A DNA stretch of 64,000 nucleotides from Variovorax sp. PMC12 (GTDB taxonomy: Bacteria > Pseudomonadota > Gammaproteobacteria > Burkholderiales > Burkholderiaceae_C), in the NCBI RefSeq assembly GCF_003019815.1, contig NZ_CP027773.1, positions 1,251,001-1,315,000 on the forward strand, in the 5' to 3' direction. Shown in pieces: positions 25,975 to 33,428 of the stretch (the first letter of the stretch is position 1; each line of letters starts with the position of its first letter). The notes under the pieces are model-generated. The model was not told where the DNA came from, searched no databases, and was given only the letters and a program-made list of their open reading frames with translations. A program made the translations under genes and the position numbers.

Positions 25975-27621
25975 TTATTCCAGCAGCGCGGCGGCCACCA
26001 GTTTTTTTGTATAGGGATGCTCGGGCTCGTCGAGCACGCGCTCGACCGGCCCGTTTTCCAGAATGGCTCCGTCCTTCATCACGATGACCTGATGGGCCAT
26101 GGCCCGGATCACCTCCACGTCGTGCGTGATCAGCAGGTAGCTCAGCCCGCGCTCGCGCTGCAGCCGCTGCAACAGGCCCAGCACCTGCTTCTGGATCGTC
26201 ACGTCGAGCGCGCTGGTCGGCTCGTCGAGCACCAGCAGCTGCGGATCGACGATCAGCGCCCGCGCAATGGCCAGCCGCTGCCGCTGCCCGCCAGAGAATT
26301 CATGCGGATAGCGGTCGAGCAGCGACGGAAACTGCGATTCGGTCAGCCCCACGTCGGCCAGCGCGGCGAGCGCACGGGTCCGGCGCGCCTCGGCGCCAAG
26401 TTCGGGCGCATGCACGCGCAGCCCCTCGCCCACGATCTGTTCCACCGTCATGCGGGGCGACAGCGACGAGAACGGGTCCTGGAACACGACCTGCATCACC
26501 CGGCGCAACCGCAGGTCGGACGCGCGGTCGACCGCCCAGTCCTTGCCGGCAATCTTCAGCGCTCCCTGGTGCTTCAGCAGGCCCAGCGCCGCCAGCGCGA
26601 GCGTCGACTTGCCCGAGCCCGACTCGCCGACCACGCCCAGCGTCTCGCCCGGCACGATGCGGAAATCCGCACCCTGCACCGCCACGAACTCGCCCTTGCT
26701 GAACCAGCCGCCGATGCCGGGCTTAGGCACCGGATAGATCACGCGCAGCGCCTTGGCTTCGAGCACCGGCAAGGCGCCAGGGCTGGCCGCCACTGCGGCG
26801 ACGTCGCGCGTCGGATGGCTGTCGATCAGCTTGCGGGTATAGGGGTGCTGCGGCGCATCGAACACCGGGGCCACGGCGCCGTGCTCGACGATGTGCCCGT
26901 TCTCCATCACGACCACGCGGTCGGCGAAGCGGCGCACCAGGTTCAGGTCGTGCGTGATCAGCAGCACGGCCATGCCGTATTTGCGCTGCAGATCGGCGAG
27001 CAGCTCCAGGATCTGCGCGCGCACCGTCACGTCGAGTGCCGTGGTCGGTTCGTCGGCCAGCAGCAGGCGCGGCTTGCAGGCGAGCGCCATCGCGATCATC
27101 GCGCGCTGACGCTGGCCGCCCGACAACTGGTGCGGAAACGCCCTCGCCCGCCGCGCCGGCTCGGGAATGCCGGTGTCGGCCAGCAGCTGCACTGCCGCCG
27201 CCTGCGCGGCGCGGGCCGACAACGCTTCGTGCAGCTCGAGCACCTCGGCAATCTGGTCGCCCACGCTGTAGAGCGCGTTGAGCGCGGTCATCGGCTCCTG
27301 GAAGATCATCGCGATCTCCTTGCCGCGGATGCCGCGCAGCTCGCGCTCCGGAATCGACAACAGGTCGCGCGGCGCTTGCTCGCGCTGCGGGCCGAAGAGC
27401 CGCGCCTCGCCGGCCACGTCGGCGTTCTGCACCAGCCGCAGCAGCGACAGCGCGGTGACGGTCTTGCCCGACCCCGACTCGCCGACGAGCGCCAGCTTTT
27501 CCCCCGTGGCGATCTGGAAGTCGATGCCGTGCACCACTTCCTTGCCGCCGAACCCGACGCGCAGGCCCTTCACGTCGATCAGGGGCTGGCCGGTTTTGGT
27601 GTTGTTGTTCTCGCTCATCAC
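25975..27621 (-). CDS. yejF: Peptide ABC transporter ATPase, two nucleotide-binding domains (YejF-like)
   Basis: A 548-residue protein with two fused ABC ATPase domains. The first has Walker A GESGSGKT (47-54) and signature LSGGQRQRA; the second has GESGSGKS (about 330) and FSGGQRQRLAIARAL with LLVLDEPTSALD. Each domain ends in the oligopeptide-transporter extension (EHPYTKKL-type). The YejF/microcin C group carries this fusion. It overlaps the permease gene upstream by 4 bases. Together with YejA, YejB and YejE homologues it should energise import of oligopeptides; E. coli yejABEF imports microcin C. Confidence 0.93.
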   Translation of the reverse strand: MMSENNNTKTGQPLIDVKGLRVGFGGKEVVHGIDFQIATGEKLALVGESGSGKTVTALSLLRLVQNADVAGEARLFGPQREQAPRDLLSIPERELRGIRGKEIAMIFQEPMTALNALYSVGDQIAEVLELHEALSARAAQAAAVQLLADTGIPEPARRARAFPHQLSGGQRQRAMIAMALACKPRLLLADEPTTALDVTVRAQILELLADLQRKYGMAVLLITHDLNLVRRFADRVVVMENGHIVEHGAVAPVFDAPQHPYTRKLIDSHPTRDVAAVAASPGALPVLEAKALRVIYPVPKPGIGGWFSKGEFVAVQGADFRIVPGETLGVVGESGSGKSTLALAALGLLKHQGALKIAGKDWAVDRASDLRLRRVMQVVFQDPFSSLSPRMTVEQIVGEGLRVHAPELGAEARRTRALAALADVGLTESQFPSLLDRYPHEFSGGQRQRLAIARALIVDPQLLVLDEPTSALDVTIQKQVLGLLQRLQRERGLSYLLITHDVEVIRAMAHQVIVMKDGAILENGPVERVLDEPEHPYTKKLVAAALLE

Positions 27622-28658
27622 TTGTCAGCCTTGCGCGGGTCGAGCGCGTCGCGCAGCGCGTCGCCCATGAAAGTCAGCAGCATCAGCGTGACGACCAGCA
27701 CGCCGAAGGTGGAAATGGAAATCCACCAGGCGTCGATGTTGGCCTTGCCCTGGCTCAGCAACTCGCCGAGCGACGGCGTGCCCGGCGGCACCCCGAGGCC
27801 GAGGAAATCGAGCGATGTCAGCGCCAGGATGGCCGCGCTCATGCGGAACGGCAGGAAGGTGACGACCGGCACCATGCTGTTGGGCAGGATGTGGCGCCAC
27901 ATGATCTGCAGGTTGCTCACGCCCAGGGCGCGCGCGGCACGCACGTAGTCCATCTGGCGGTTGCGCAGGAACTCGGCGCGTACATAGTCGGCCAGGCCCA
28001 TCCAGCCGAACAGGCTCAGCAGGATGAGCAGCAGCGCCACGCTGGGCGCGAAGATGGCGCTGAAGATGATCAGCAGGTAGAGCTCCGGCATCGAGCTCCA
28101 GATTTCGATGAAGCGCTGGAACGCGAGGTCGGTCTTGCCCGCGAAATAGCCCTGCACCGCCCCCGCCGCCACCCCCAGCACCGTGCCGATGGCAGTGAGC
28201 GCCAGGCCGAACAGCACGCTCACGCGAAAGCCGTAGATCAGCTGCGCGAGCAGGTCGCGGCCGCGGTCGTCGGTGCCGAAGATGTTGTCGGCCGTCGGGG
28301 CTGCCGGACTGGGCGCCTTGGCAAAGTAGTTGAGCGTCTTCGGGCCGTAAGGGTTGGGCGCATAGATCGCCCAGTTGTCGCCCTTGGTGATCCGGTCGCG
28401 GATGTAGGGATCGAGGTAGTCGGCGGGCGTCTCGAAGTCGCCGCCGAAAGTCTTCTCGGAGTAGTCGCGCAGCACCGGAAAATAAGTGCGGCCTTCGTAC
28501 CGCAGCACCAGCGGCTTGTCGGTCGACAGCACCTCGGCGAACAGGCTCAGCACCACCATGATGGTGAAGAGCACCAGGCTCCAGAAACCGAGCCGGTTGC
28601 GCTTGAAGCGAAGCCAGGCGCGGCGGCCGGGCGAGATATGGGTAGAGCCGCTCACCAT
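27618..28658 (-). CDS. yejE: Peptide ABC transporter permease (YejE-like)
   Basis: A 346-residue inner-membrane permease. A cytoplasmic N-terminus (SPGRRAWLRFKRNRLGFWSL) precedes TM1. A large periplasmic loop, including the GRTYFPVLRDYSEKTFGGDF element typical of YejE, separates it from the C-terminal five-helix DppC-type domain with the EAA-type loop (RAARALGVSNLQIMWRHILPN). I start at 28658 (MVSGSTHIS); an in-frame ATG at 28700 is less likely because it lies in the repeat-bearing intergenic stretch. It overlaps yejF by 4 bases. Confidence 0.92.
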   Translation of the reverse strand: MVSGSTHISPGRRAWLRFKRNRLGFWSLVLFTIMVVLSLFAEVLSTDKPLVLRYEGRTYFPVLRDYSEKTFGGDFETPADYLDPYIRDRITKGDNWAIYAPNPYGPKTLNYFAKAPSPAAPTADNIFGTDDRGRDLLAQLIYGFRVSVLFGLALTAIGTVLGVAAGAVQGYFAGKTDLAFQRFIEIWSSMPELYLLIIFSAIFAPSVALLLILLSLFGWMGLADYVRAEFLRNRQMDYVRAARALGVSNLQIMWRHILPNSMVPVVTFLPFRMSAAILALTSLDFLGLGVPPGTPSLGELLSQGKANIDAWWISISTFGVLVVTLMLLTFMGDALRDALDPRKADK

Positions 28659-28707
28659 GGGTGCATCAACCCCGCCGCGCCTGCATTCGGCAAAGCCCAT
28701 TCCAGAA

Positions 28708-28800
28708 ACACCGCGGAACCGGCTTTGCCGGGCCGCAGGTGTTGCCCCCGGTAGGGGGAAGGCGAAGCGACACGAAGTGCGCGCAGCCTGGGGGCGAGCC
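28708..28800. repeat. Palindrome-rich intergenic repeat of Comamonadaceae type
   Basis: About 93 bases between two otherwise tightly linked permease genes, full of inverted repeats: CCCCC-GGTA-GGGGG (28745-28758), GGCTTTGCC, and TTGCCCCC with GGGGGCGA near the right end. I recall closely similar sequences scattered between genes in Variovorax and Acidovorax. Only one copy is visible in this window, so its dispersed nature rests on memory, not on this sequence. Confidence 0.55.
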
Positions 28801-28805
28801 AGTGC

Positions 28806-29846
28806 TCATTCGAATTTGACACGCGGGTCCACCCATACGTAGCAGAGATCGGAAATCAGCTTCGTCACCAAGCCGATCAGCGTGAAGAGGTACAGCGTGC
28901 CCAGCACCACCGGATAGTCGCGCCGGATCACGCTCTCGTAGCCCAGCAGGCCCAGTCCGTCGAGCGAGAACAGGGTCTCGATGAGCAGCGAGCCCGCGAA
29001 GAAGGCGCCGATGAACGCCGACGGCAGGCCCGTGATGATCGGGATCAGCGCATTGCGGAACACGTGCTTCCAGAGCACCTGCCGCTCGCCCAGGCCCTTG
29101 GCCCGCGCGGTCAGCACATATTGCTTGCGGATTTCCTCGAGGAAAGCGTTCTTGGTGAGCATCGCGGTCACCGCGAAACTGCCGAGCACCATGGCCGTCA
29201 CCGGAAGGGTGATGTGCCACAGGTAGTCGACGATGCGCGCTCCCCAGCCGAGCTCGTCCCAGTTGGCCGAGGTCAGCCCGCGCAGCGGGAACCACTGCAA
29301 CTGCCCGCCGAAGATCACCAGCAGCGCCACCCCGAGCACGAAACCCGGAATGGCATAGCCGATCAGCACGATCAGCGTGCTGATCAGGTCGAAGCGCGTG
29401 CCCGCCCTCACCGCCTTGGCAACGCCCAGCGGCACCGCCACGCCATAGCTGATGAAGAAGGTCCACAGGCCCAGGCTGATCGACACCGGCAGCTTTTCGA
29501 GGATCAGCGTCCAGACATCCTTGTTCTGGAAGAAGCTCTTGCCCAGGTCGAAGCGCGCGAACTGCCCGAGCATCTGCCACAGGCGCTCGTGCGGCGGCTT
29601 GTCGAAGCCATAGAGCGCCTTGATCTGCTCCAGGCGCTTGGGGTCCACCCCCTGGTTGCCCCGGTAGCTGCCGCCACCCGATTCGAAACCGCCGCCTCCG
29701 CCGCCGCGCCCCGCCGTCTTGGCTTCGGCCAGGTACTGCTCGACCGGCCCGCCGGGCACGAACTGGATGACCAGGAAAGTGACGAGCAGGACGCCGAGCA
29801 GGGTCGGAATGAACAACAGCAACCGCTTGAGGACATAGGAGAGCAC
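28806..29846 (-). CDS. yejB: Peptide ABC transporter permease (YejB-like)
   Basis: A 346-residue DppB-type permease with six predicted membrane segments. It starts with MLSYVLKRLLLFIPTLLGV and has the long periplasmic loop including the glycine-rich GRGGGGGGFESGGGS (about 67-81), which is typical of YejB homologues, and the cytoplasmic loop YVLTARAKGLGERQVLWKH that docks on the ATPase. It starts 18 bp after the solute-binding protein gene. The 147-bp gap to yejE holds the palindromic repeat. Confidence 0.93.
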   Translation of the reverse strand: MLSYVLKRLLLFIPTLLGVLLVTFLVIQFVPGGPVEQYLAEAKTAGRGGGGGGFESGGGSYRGNQGVDPKRLEQIKALYGFDKPPHERLWQMLGQFARFDLGKSFFQNKDVWTLILEKLPVSISLGLWTFFISYGVAVPLGVAKAVRAGTRFDLISTLIVLIGYAIPGFVLGVALLVIFGGQLQWFPLRGLTSANWDELGWGARIVDYLWHITLPVTAMVLGSFAVTAMLTKNAFLEEIRKQYVLTARAKGLGERQVLWKHVFRNALIPIITGLPSAFIGAFFAGSLLIETLFSLDGLGLLGYESVIRRDYPVVLGTLYLFTLIGLVTKLISDLCYVWVDPRVKFE

Positions 29847-29864
29847 TGGCTGTTTCCTTCTCTT

Positions 29865-31688
29865 CTACTTGTTCGATTGCTTCTGCGGCTGCCTGGCCCA
29901 CCAGGTGCCCATGACCCAGTCTTCACCGCCGGCATAGGGCGGCATCGGAGACTTGAACGCCAGGCGCCAGTCGTCGTAGACGATGCGGTGCGAGGTCAGC
30001 GTCCACTGGGGGATCAGGTAGTGGCTGTGCATGATGACGCGGTCCAGCGCGCGGCAGGCAGGCATCAGCTCGGCCTTGGTGTCGGCATCGACGATGTCCT
30101 TGAGCAGGGCATCGACCGCCGGGGTCGAAACGCCCATGTAATTGCCCGAGCTTTCCGTCCTGGCCGCCTTGCTGCCGAAGATTTCGAGCAATGACTGGCC
30201 CGGGTTGTTGGTGCCAGGGAAGTTGATGGTGGTGATGTCGAACTCGAAGCGGTCGAGCCGCTCCTGGTAGAGCGCGAAATCGACCGTCGCGAAGTTCAGC
30301 GTGATGCCGAGCTTCTCGAGGTTGCGGACCCACGGCGACACCGTGCGCACGCCGCCTTCCTTGCTGTCGAGGTACTCGAGCGTCATGGCGTCGCCCTTGG
30401 CGTTGCGCAGCGCGCCGTCGCGGTATTCCCACCCGGCCTCCTTCAGCAGGTCCCGTGCGCGGCGCAGGTTGTTGCGCAGCGAGTGGCCCTCGCCCTCCGT
30501 GGTGGGCGGCGTGTACATCGGCCCGAAGCTCGCGTCCGGGATCTTGCCGCGCCAGGGTTCGAGCAGGGCTTTTTCTTCCGGGGACGGCAGGCCCTGGGCC
30601 TCGCAGTCGGTGTTGCCGAACAGGTCTTTCACGCGCGGATAGCCGCCGTAGAACATCTGCCGGTTCATCCATTCGTAGTCGAGCGCCAGGCCCAGCGCCT
30701 CGCGCACGCGCGGGTCCTTGAGCTTCTCGCGGCGGCTGTTGAGCACGAAGCTCTGGAAGCCCGCGGGCTTCCTGTGCTGGAACTCGCGCTTCACCAGTTC
30801 CCCGGTGTTGAAGCGCTTGCCGTTGACCCGCCGCGCCCAGTCGCCAGCCGAGTAGAAGCTCATCATGTCGAACTCGCCGGCCTTCAGCGCCTCGAGCCGT
30901 GCCGTGTTGTCCTTGTAGATCTTCACGGTGATGCGGTCGAAATTGTGCGAACCGCGATTCACGGGCAGGTCGCGTCCCCAGTAGCCGGGGTCGCGCACGT
31001 AGGTGATGTCCTTGCCGAAGCGCACCGGACCGATCTTGTAGGCGCCGCTGCCGATGGGAATGTCCATCACTACCTTGTCGAACGGCTTGGCCTTGCCGTT
31101 CTCCATGCCCCACGCGCGGCTGAACACCGGCAGGCTGCCGACGATCAGCGGCAGCTCGCGGTTCGGCGTCTTGAAGCGGTAACGGATGGTGCGCGCGTCT
31201 ATCACGTCGGCGCCATCGACTTCCTGCAGCAGGGTCTTGTAGCCGGGCGAGGTGTAGGGGCCGATCAGCGTGTCGTAGCTGTGCTTCACATCGGCCGCCT
31301 CGACCGGCATGCCGTTGTGGAACCGGGCCTCGGGCCGCAGGCGGAAGGTCACGCTGCGGCGGTCGGGTGCCACGGTGACGTCTTCGGCCAGCAGGCCGTA
31401 GCCGGAGGCGGTTTCGTCCATCGATCCGGCCAGCAGCGTGTCGAACAGCAGGCTGTCGAGGTAGGCAGGCGCCGAGCCCTTGATGGTGAACGGGTTGTAC
31501 TTGTCGAAGGTGGAAACGCGCAGGTTGCTCACCAGCCGCAATTCGCCGCCCTTGGGCGCCGCCGGATCGACATAGTCGAAGGCCTTGAAATCGGGCGCGT
31601 ACTTCAGGTCGTCCCAGAGTGCATATCCATGCGCAGCCCAAGCGGGAACCGCACACACCATCAACGACCAGGCCCAGAGAAACCGCAT
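29865..31688 (-). CDS. yejA: Periplasmic oligopeptide-binding protein (YejA-like)
   Basis: A 607-residue solute-binding protein of the SBP_bac_5 family. The signal peptide is MRFLWAWSLMVCAVPAWAAHG (cleavage after AWA). The YejA hallmark YVDPAAPKGGELRL follows, and the family signature RSVTFRLRPEARFHNG and GTNNPGQSLLEIF are visible. Start at 31688 is set by the signal peptide; an upstream in-frame ATG at 31784 lies inside fabI. It delivers peptides to YejB/YejE/YejF. Divergent from fabI with 37 bp between starts. Confidence 0.92.
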   Translation of the reverse strand: MRFLWAWSLMVCAVPAWAAHGYALWDDLKYAPDFKAFDYVDPAAPKGGELRLVSNLRVSTFDKYNPFTIKGSAPAYLDSLLFDTLLAGSMDETASGYGLLAEDVTVAPDRRSVTFRLRPEARFHNGMPVEAADVKHSYDTLIGPYTSPGYKTLLQEVDGADVIDARTIRYRFKTPNRELPLIVGSLPVFSRAWGMENGKAKPFDKVVMDIPIGSGAYKIGPVRFGKDITYVRDPGYWGRDLPVNRGSHNFDRITVKIYKDNTARLEALKAGEFDMMSFYSAGDWARRVNGKRFNTGELVKREFQHRKPAGFQSFVLNSRREKLKDPRVREALGLALDYEWMNRQMFYGGYPRVKDLFGNTDCEAQGLPSPEEKALLEPWRGKIPDASFGPMYTPPTTEGEGHSLRNNLRRARDLLKEAGWEYRDGALRNAKGDAMTLEYLDSKEGGVRTVSPWVRNLEKLGITLNFATVDFALYQERLDRFEFDITTINFPGTNNPGQSLLEIFGSKAARTESSGNYMGVSTPAVDALLKDIVDADTKAELMPACRALDRVIMHSHYLIPQWTLTSHRIVYDDWRLAFKSPMPPYAGGEDWVMGTWWARQPQKQSNK

Positions 31689-31725
31689 GCGAGAATTCTG
31701 CCCAAGATTTTCACGAGGCAACTTC

Positions 31726-32508
31726 ATGGGCTTTCTTTCCGGCAAGAAACTGCTGATCACTGGTGTATTGAGCAATCGCTCCATTGCTTATGGCATTGCC
31801 AAGGCCTGTCATGAACAGGGCGCGGAGCTCGCCTTCAGCTACGTCGGCGAGCGATTCAAGGACCGTATCACCGAATATGCCGCAGACTTCGGCTCGAAAC
31901 TCATTTTCGACTGCGATGTGGGCGACGACGCGCAAATCGACAAGCTCTTCGCCGATCTGGCGCAGACCTGGCCAAAGTTCGACGGCTTCGTGCACAGCAT
32001 CGGCTTCGCGCCGCGCGAGTCCATCGCCGGCGACTTCCTCGACGGGCTCTCGCGCGAAGGCTTCAAGATCGCGCACGACATCAGTACCTACAGCTTCCCG
32101 GCCATGGCCAAGTCGGCCCTGCCCTACCTCAACGACAAGTCGGCCCTGCTCACGCTGACCTACCTGGGCGCCGAGCGCGCGCTGCCCAACTACAACACCA
32201 TGGGCCTGGCCAAGGCCTCGCTCGAAGCGTCGGTGCGCTACACGGCCGCCTCGCTCGGCCCGAAGGGCATGCGGGTCAACGGCATCAGCGCCGGCCCGAT
32301 CAAGACGCTGGCCGCCAGCGGCATCAAGGGCTTCGGCAAGATGCTCGCGGCCGTGGCCGACGCCTCCCCGATCCGCCGCAACGTGACGATCGAGGAAGTC
32401 GGCAACGTGGCCGCCTTCCTGCTGAGCGACCTGGCCAGCGGCGTGACCGCCGAGATCACCTATGTGGACGGCGGCTTCAGCAACGTGGTCGGCGGGATGG
32501 CTGAGTAA
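31726..32508 (+). CDS. fabI: Enoyl-[acyl-carrier-protein] reductase (NADH)
   Basis: A 260-residue enzyme that catalyses the last reduction of fatty acid elongation. It has the cofactor region GVLSNRSIAYGIAKA, and the catalytic Tyr146, Tyr156 and Lys163 fall exactly as in E. coli FabI. Gly93, Met159 and Phe203, the positions whose changes give triclosan resistance in E. coli, are the sensitive-type residues here, which predicts triclosan binding. The start at 31726 has an ACGAGG ribosome site. It is followed by a hairpin and divergent from the peptide importer. Confidence 0.97.
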   Translation: MGFLSGKKLLITGVLSNRSIAYGIAKACHEQGAELAFSYVGERFKDRITEYAADFGSKLIFDCDVGDDAQIDKLFADLAQTWPKFDGFVHSIGFAPRESIAGDFLDGLSREGFKIAHDISTYSFPAMAKSALPYLNDKSALLTLTYLGAERALPNYNTMGLAKASLEASVRYTAASLGPKGMRVNGISAGPIKTLAASGIKGFGKMLAAVADASPIRRNVTIEEVGNVAAFLLSDLASGVTAEITYVDGGFSNVVGGMAE

Positions 32509-32527
32509 GTCCGGCCATCAAGACCCG

Positions 32528-32550
32528 GCACGGCCGCCAGCTGGCCGTGC
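32528..32550 (+). terminator. Hairpin downstream of fabI
   Basis: GCACGGCC (32528-32535) pairs with GGCCGTGC (32543-32550) around 7 bases. Only a short, mixed T-rich tail follows, so termination may be partial. Confidence 0.5.
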
Positions 32551-32573
32551 TTAGCTATTCATTTCATAGCATC

Positions 32574-33416
32574 GTGCTGAATCGACGCTCCCTCCTGCTT
32601 GCCGCTTTCGGCCTGGTTACCGCGCCCGCCGCGTTCGCGCGCGCGGCGGCGCCTTCGCTGATGCTGGCCGACGTCTACCGCCCCGGCATGTCGCTGAATG
32701 ACTACTGGGTGAGCGAGAAGTACGACGGCGTGCGCGGCTACTGGGACGGCAAGCAACTCTGGACTCGCGGCGGCGAGCGGATCGCGGCGCCCGCGTGGTT
32801 CACAGCCGCACTGCCCGCGCAGCCGCTCGACGGCGAACTGTGGGCAGGACGAGGCCGCTTCGCGCACGCCGTGGCAACGGTGCGCAGCCAGACGCCCAAC
32901 GACGTCGCATGGCACGAGATGCGCTTCATGGTGTTCGACCTGCCCAACCAGCCCGGCGACTTCACGGCGAGGCTGGGCGCACTGCGCAAGCTGCTGCCCA
33001 TCACCGACGCACCGTGGGTCGTGGCCGTTCCGCAGGAGCGCGCGACCACGCATGCAGAGCTGCAGTCGCTGCTCGACAAGACGGTGAAGATGGGTGGCGA
33101 GGGGCTGATGCTCCACCGCGGCAGTTCGCAGTACCGTGGCGAGCGCAACAACGATCTGCTGAAGGTCAAGCCCTACGAAGACGCCGAGGCCCGCGTGGTC
33201 GAGCACGTGCCCGGCAAAGGCAGGCACGCCGGGCGGCTGGGCGCGCTGCTGGTCGAGACGGCCGACGGCAAGCGCTTCAAGCTCGGCACCGGGTTGACCG
33301 ACGCCGAGCGTGAGAATCCGCCCGCCATCGGCAGCTGGGTGACCTACCGCTACAACGGCACCACCACGACGGGCCTGCCCCGCTTTGCCCGCTTCATGCG
33401 GGTGCGCGAAGGCTAG
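32574..33416 (+). CDS. Exported ATP-dependent DNA ligase (Lig E type)
   Basis: A 280-residue minimal ATP-dependent ligase with only the adenylation and OB domains. Motif I is SEKYDGVRG, with the adenylated Lys49; LDGELWAG is motif III, GGEGLMLHRG motif IV, and DLLKVKPYEDAEARV motif V. A Tat/Sec-like hydrophobic leader (LNRRSLLLAAFGLVTAPAAFARA) precedes it, so the enzyme should act in the periplasm, where Lig E homologues are thought to repair or join incoming or extracellular DNA. I choose the GTG at 32574; an in-frame GTG at 32547 lies inside the fabI hairpin. Convergent with the decarboxylase gene. Confidence 0.88.
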   Translation: MLNRRSLLLAAFGLVTAPAAFARAAAPSLMLADVYRPGMSLNDYWVSEKYDGVRGYWDGKQLWTRGGERIAAPAWFTAALPAQPLDGELWAGRGRFAHAVATVRSQTPNDVAWHEMRFMVFDLPNQPGDFTARLGALRKLLPITDAPWVVAVPQERATTHAELQSLLDKTVKMGGEGLMLHRGSSQYRGERNNDLLKVKPYEDAEARVVEHVPGKGRHAGRLGALLVETADGKRFKLGTGLTDAERENPPAIGSWVTYRYNGTTTTGLPRFARFMRVREG

Positions 33417-33428
33417 GCCGGCCCTGGC

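Noticed and set aside
25840..27948. 702-codon open frame opposite the yejF-like gene
   Set aside because: Antisense to an intact two-domain ABC ATPase and compositionally an Arg/His/Gln-rich shadow.
29645..29720. Glycine-rich insertion in the YejB-like permease as a frameshift or repeat expansion
   Set aside because: The Gly-rich loop stays in frame and similar loops are typical of YejB homologues.
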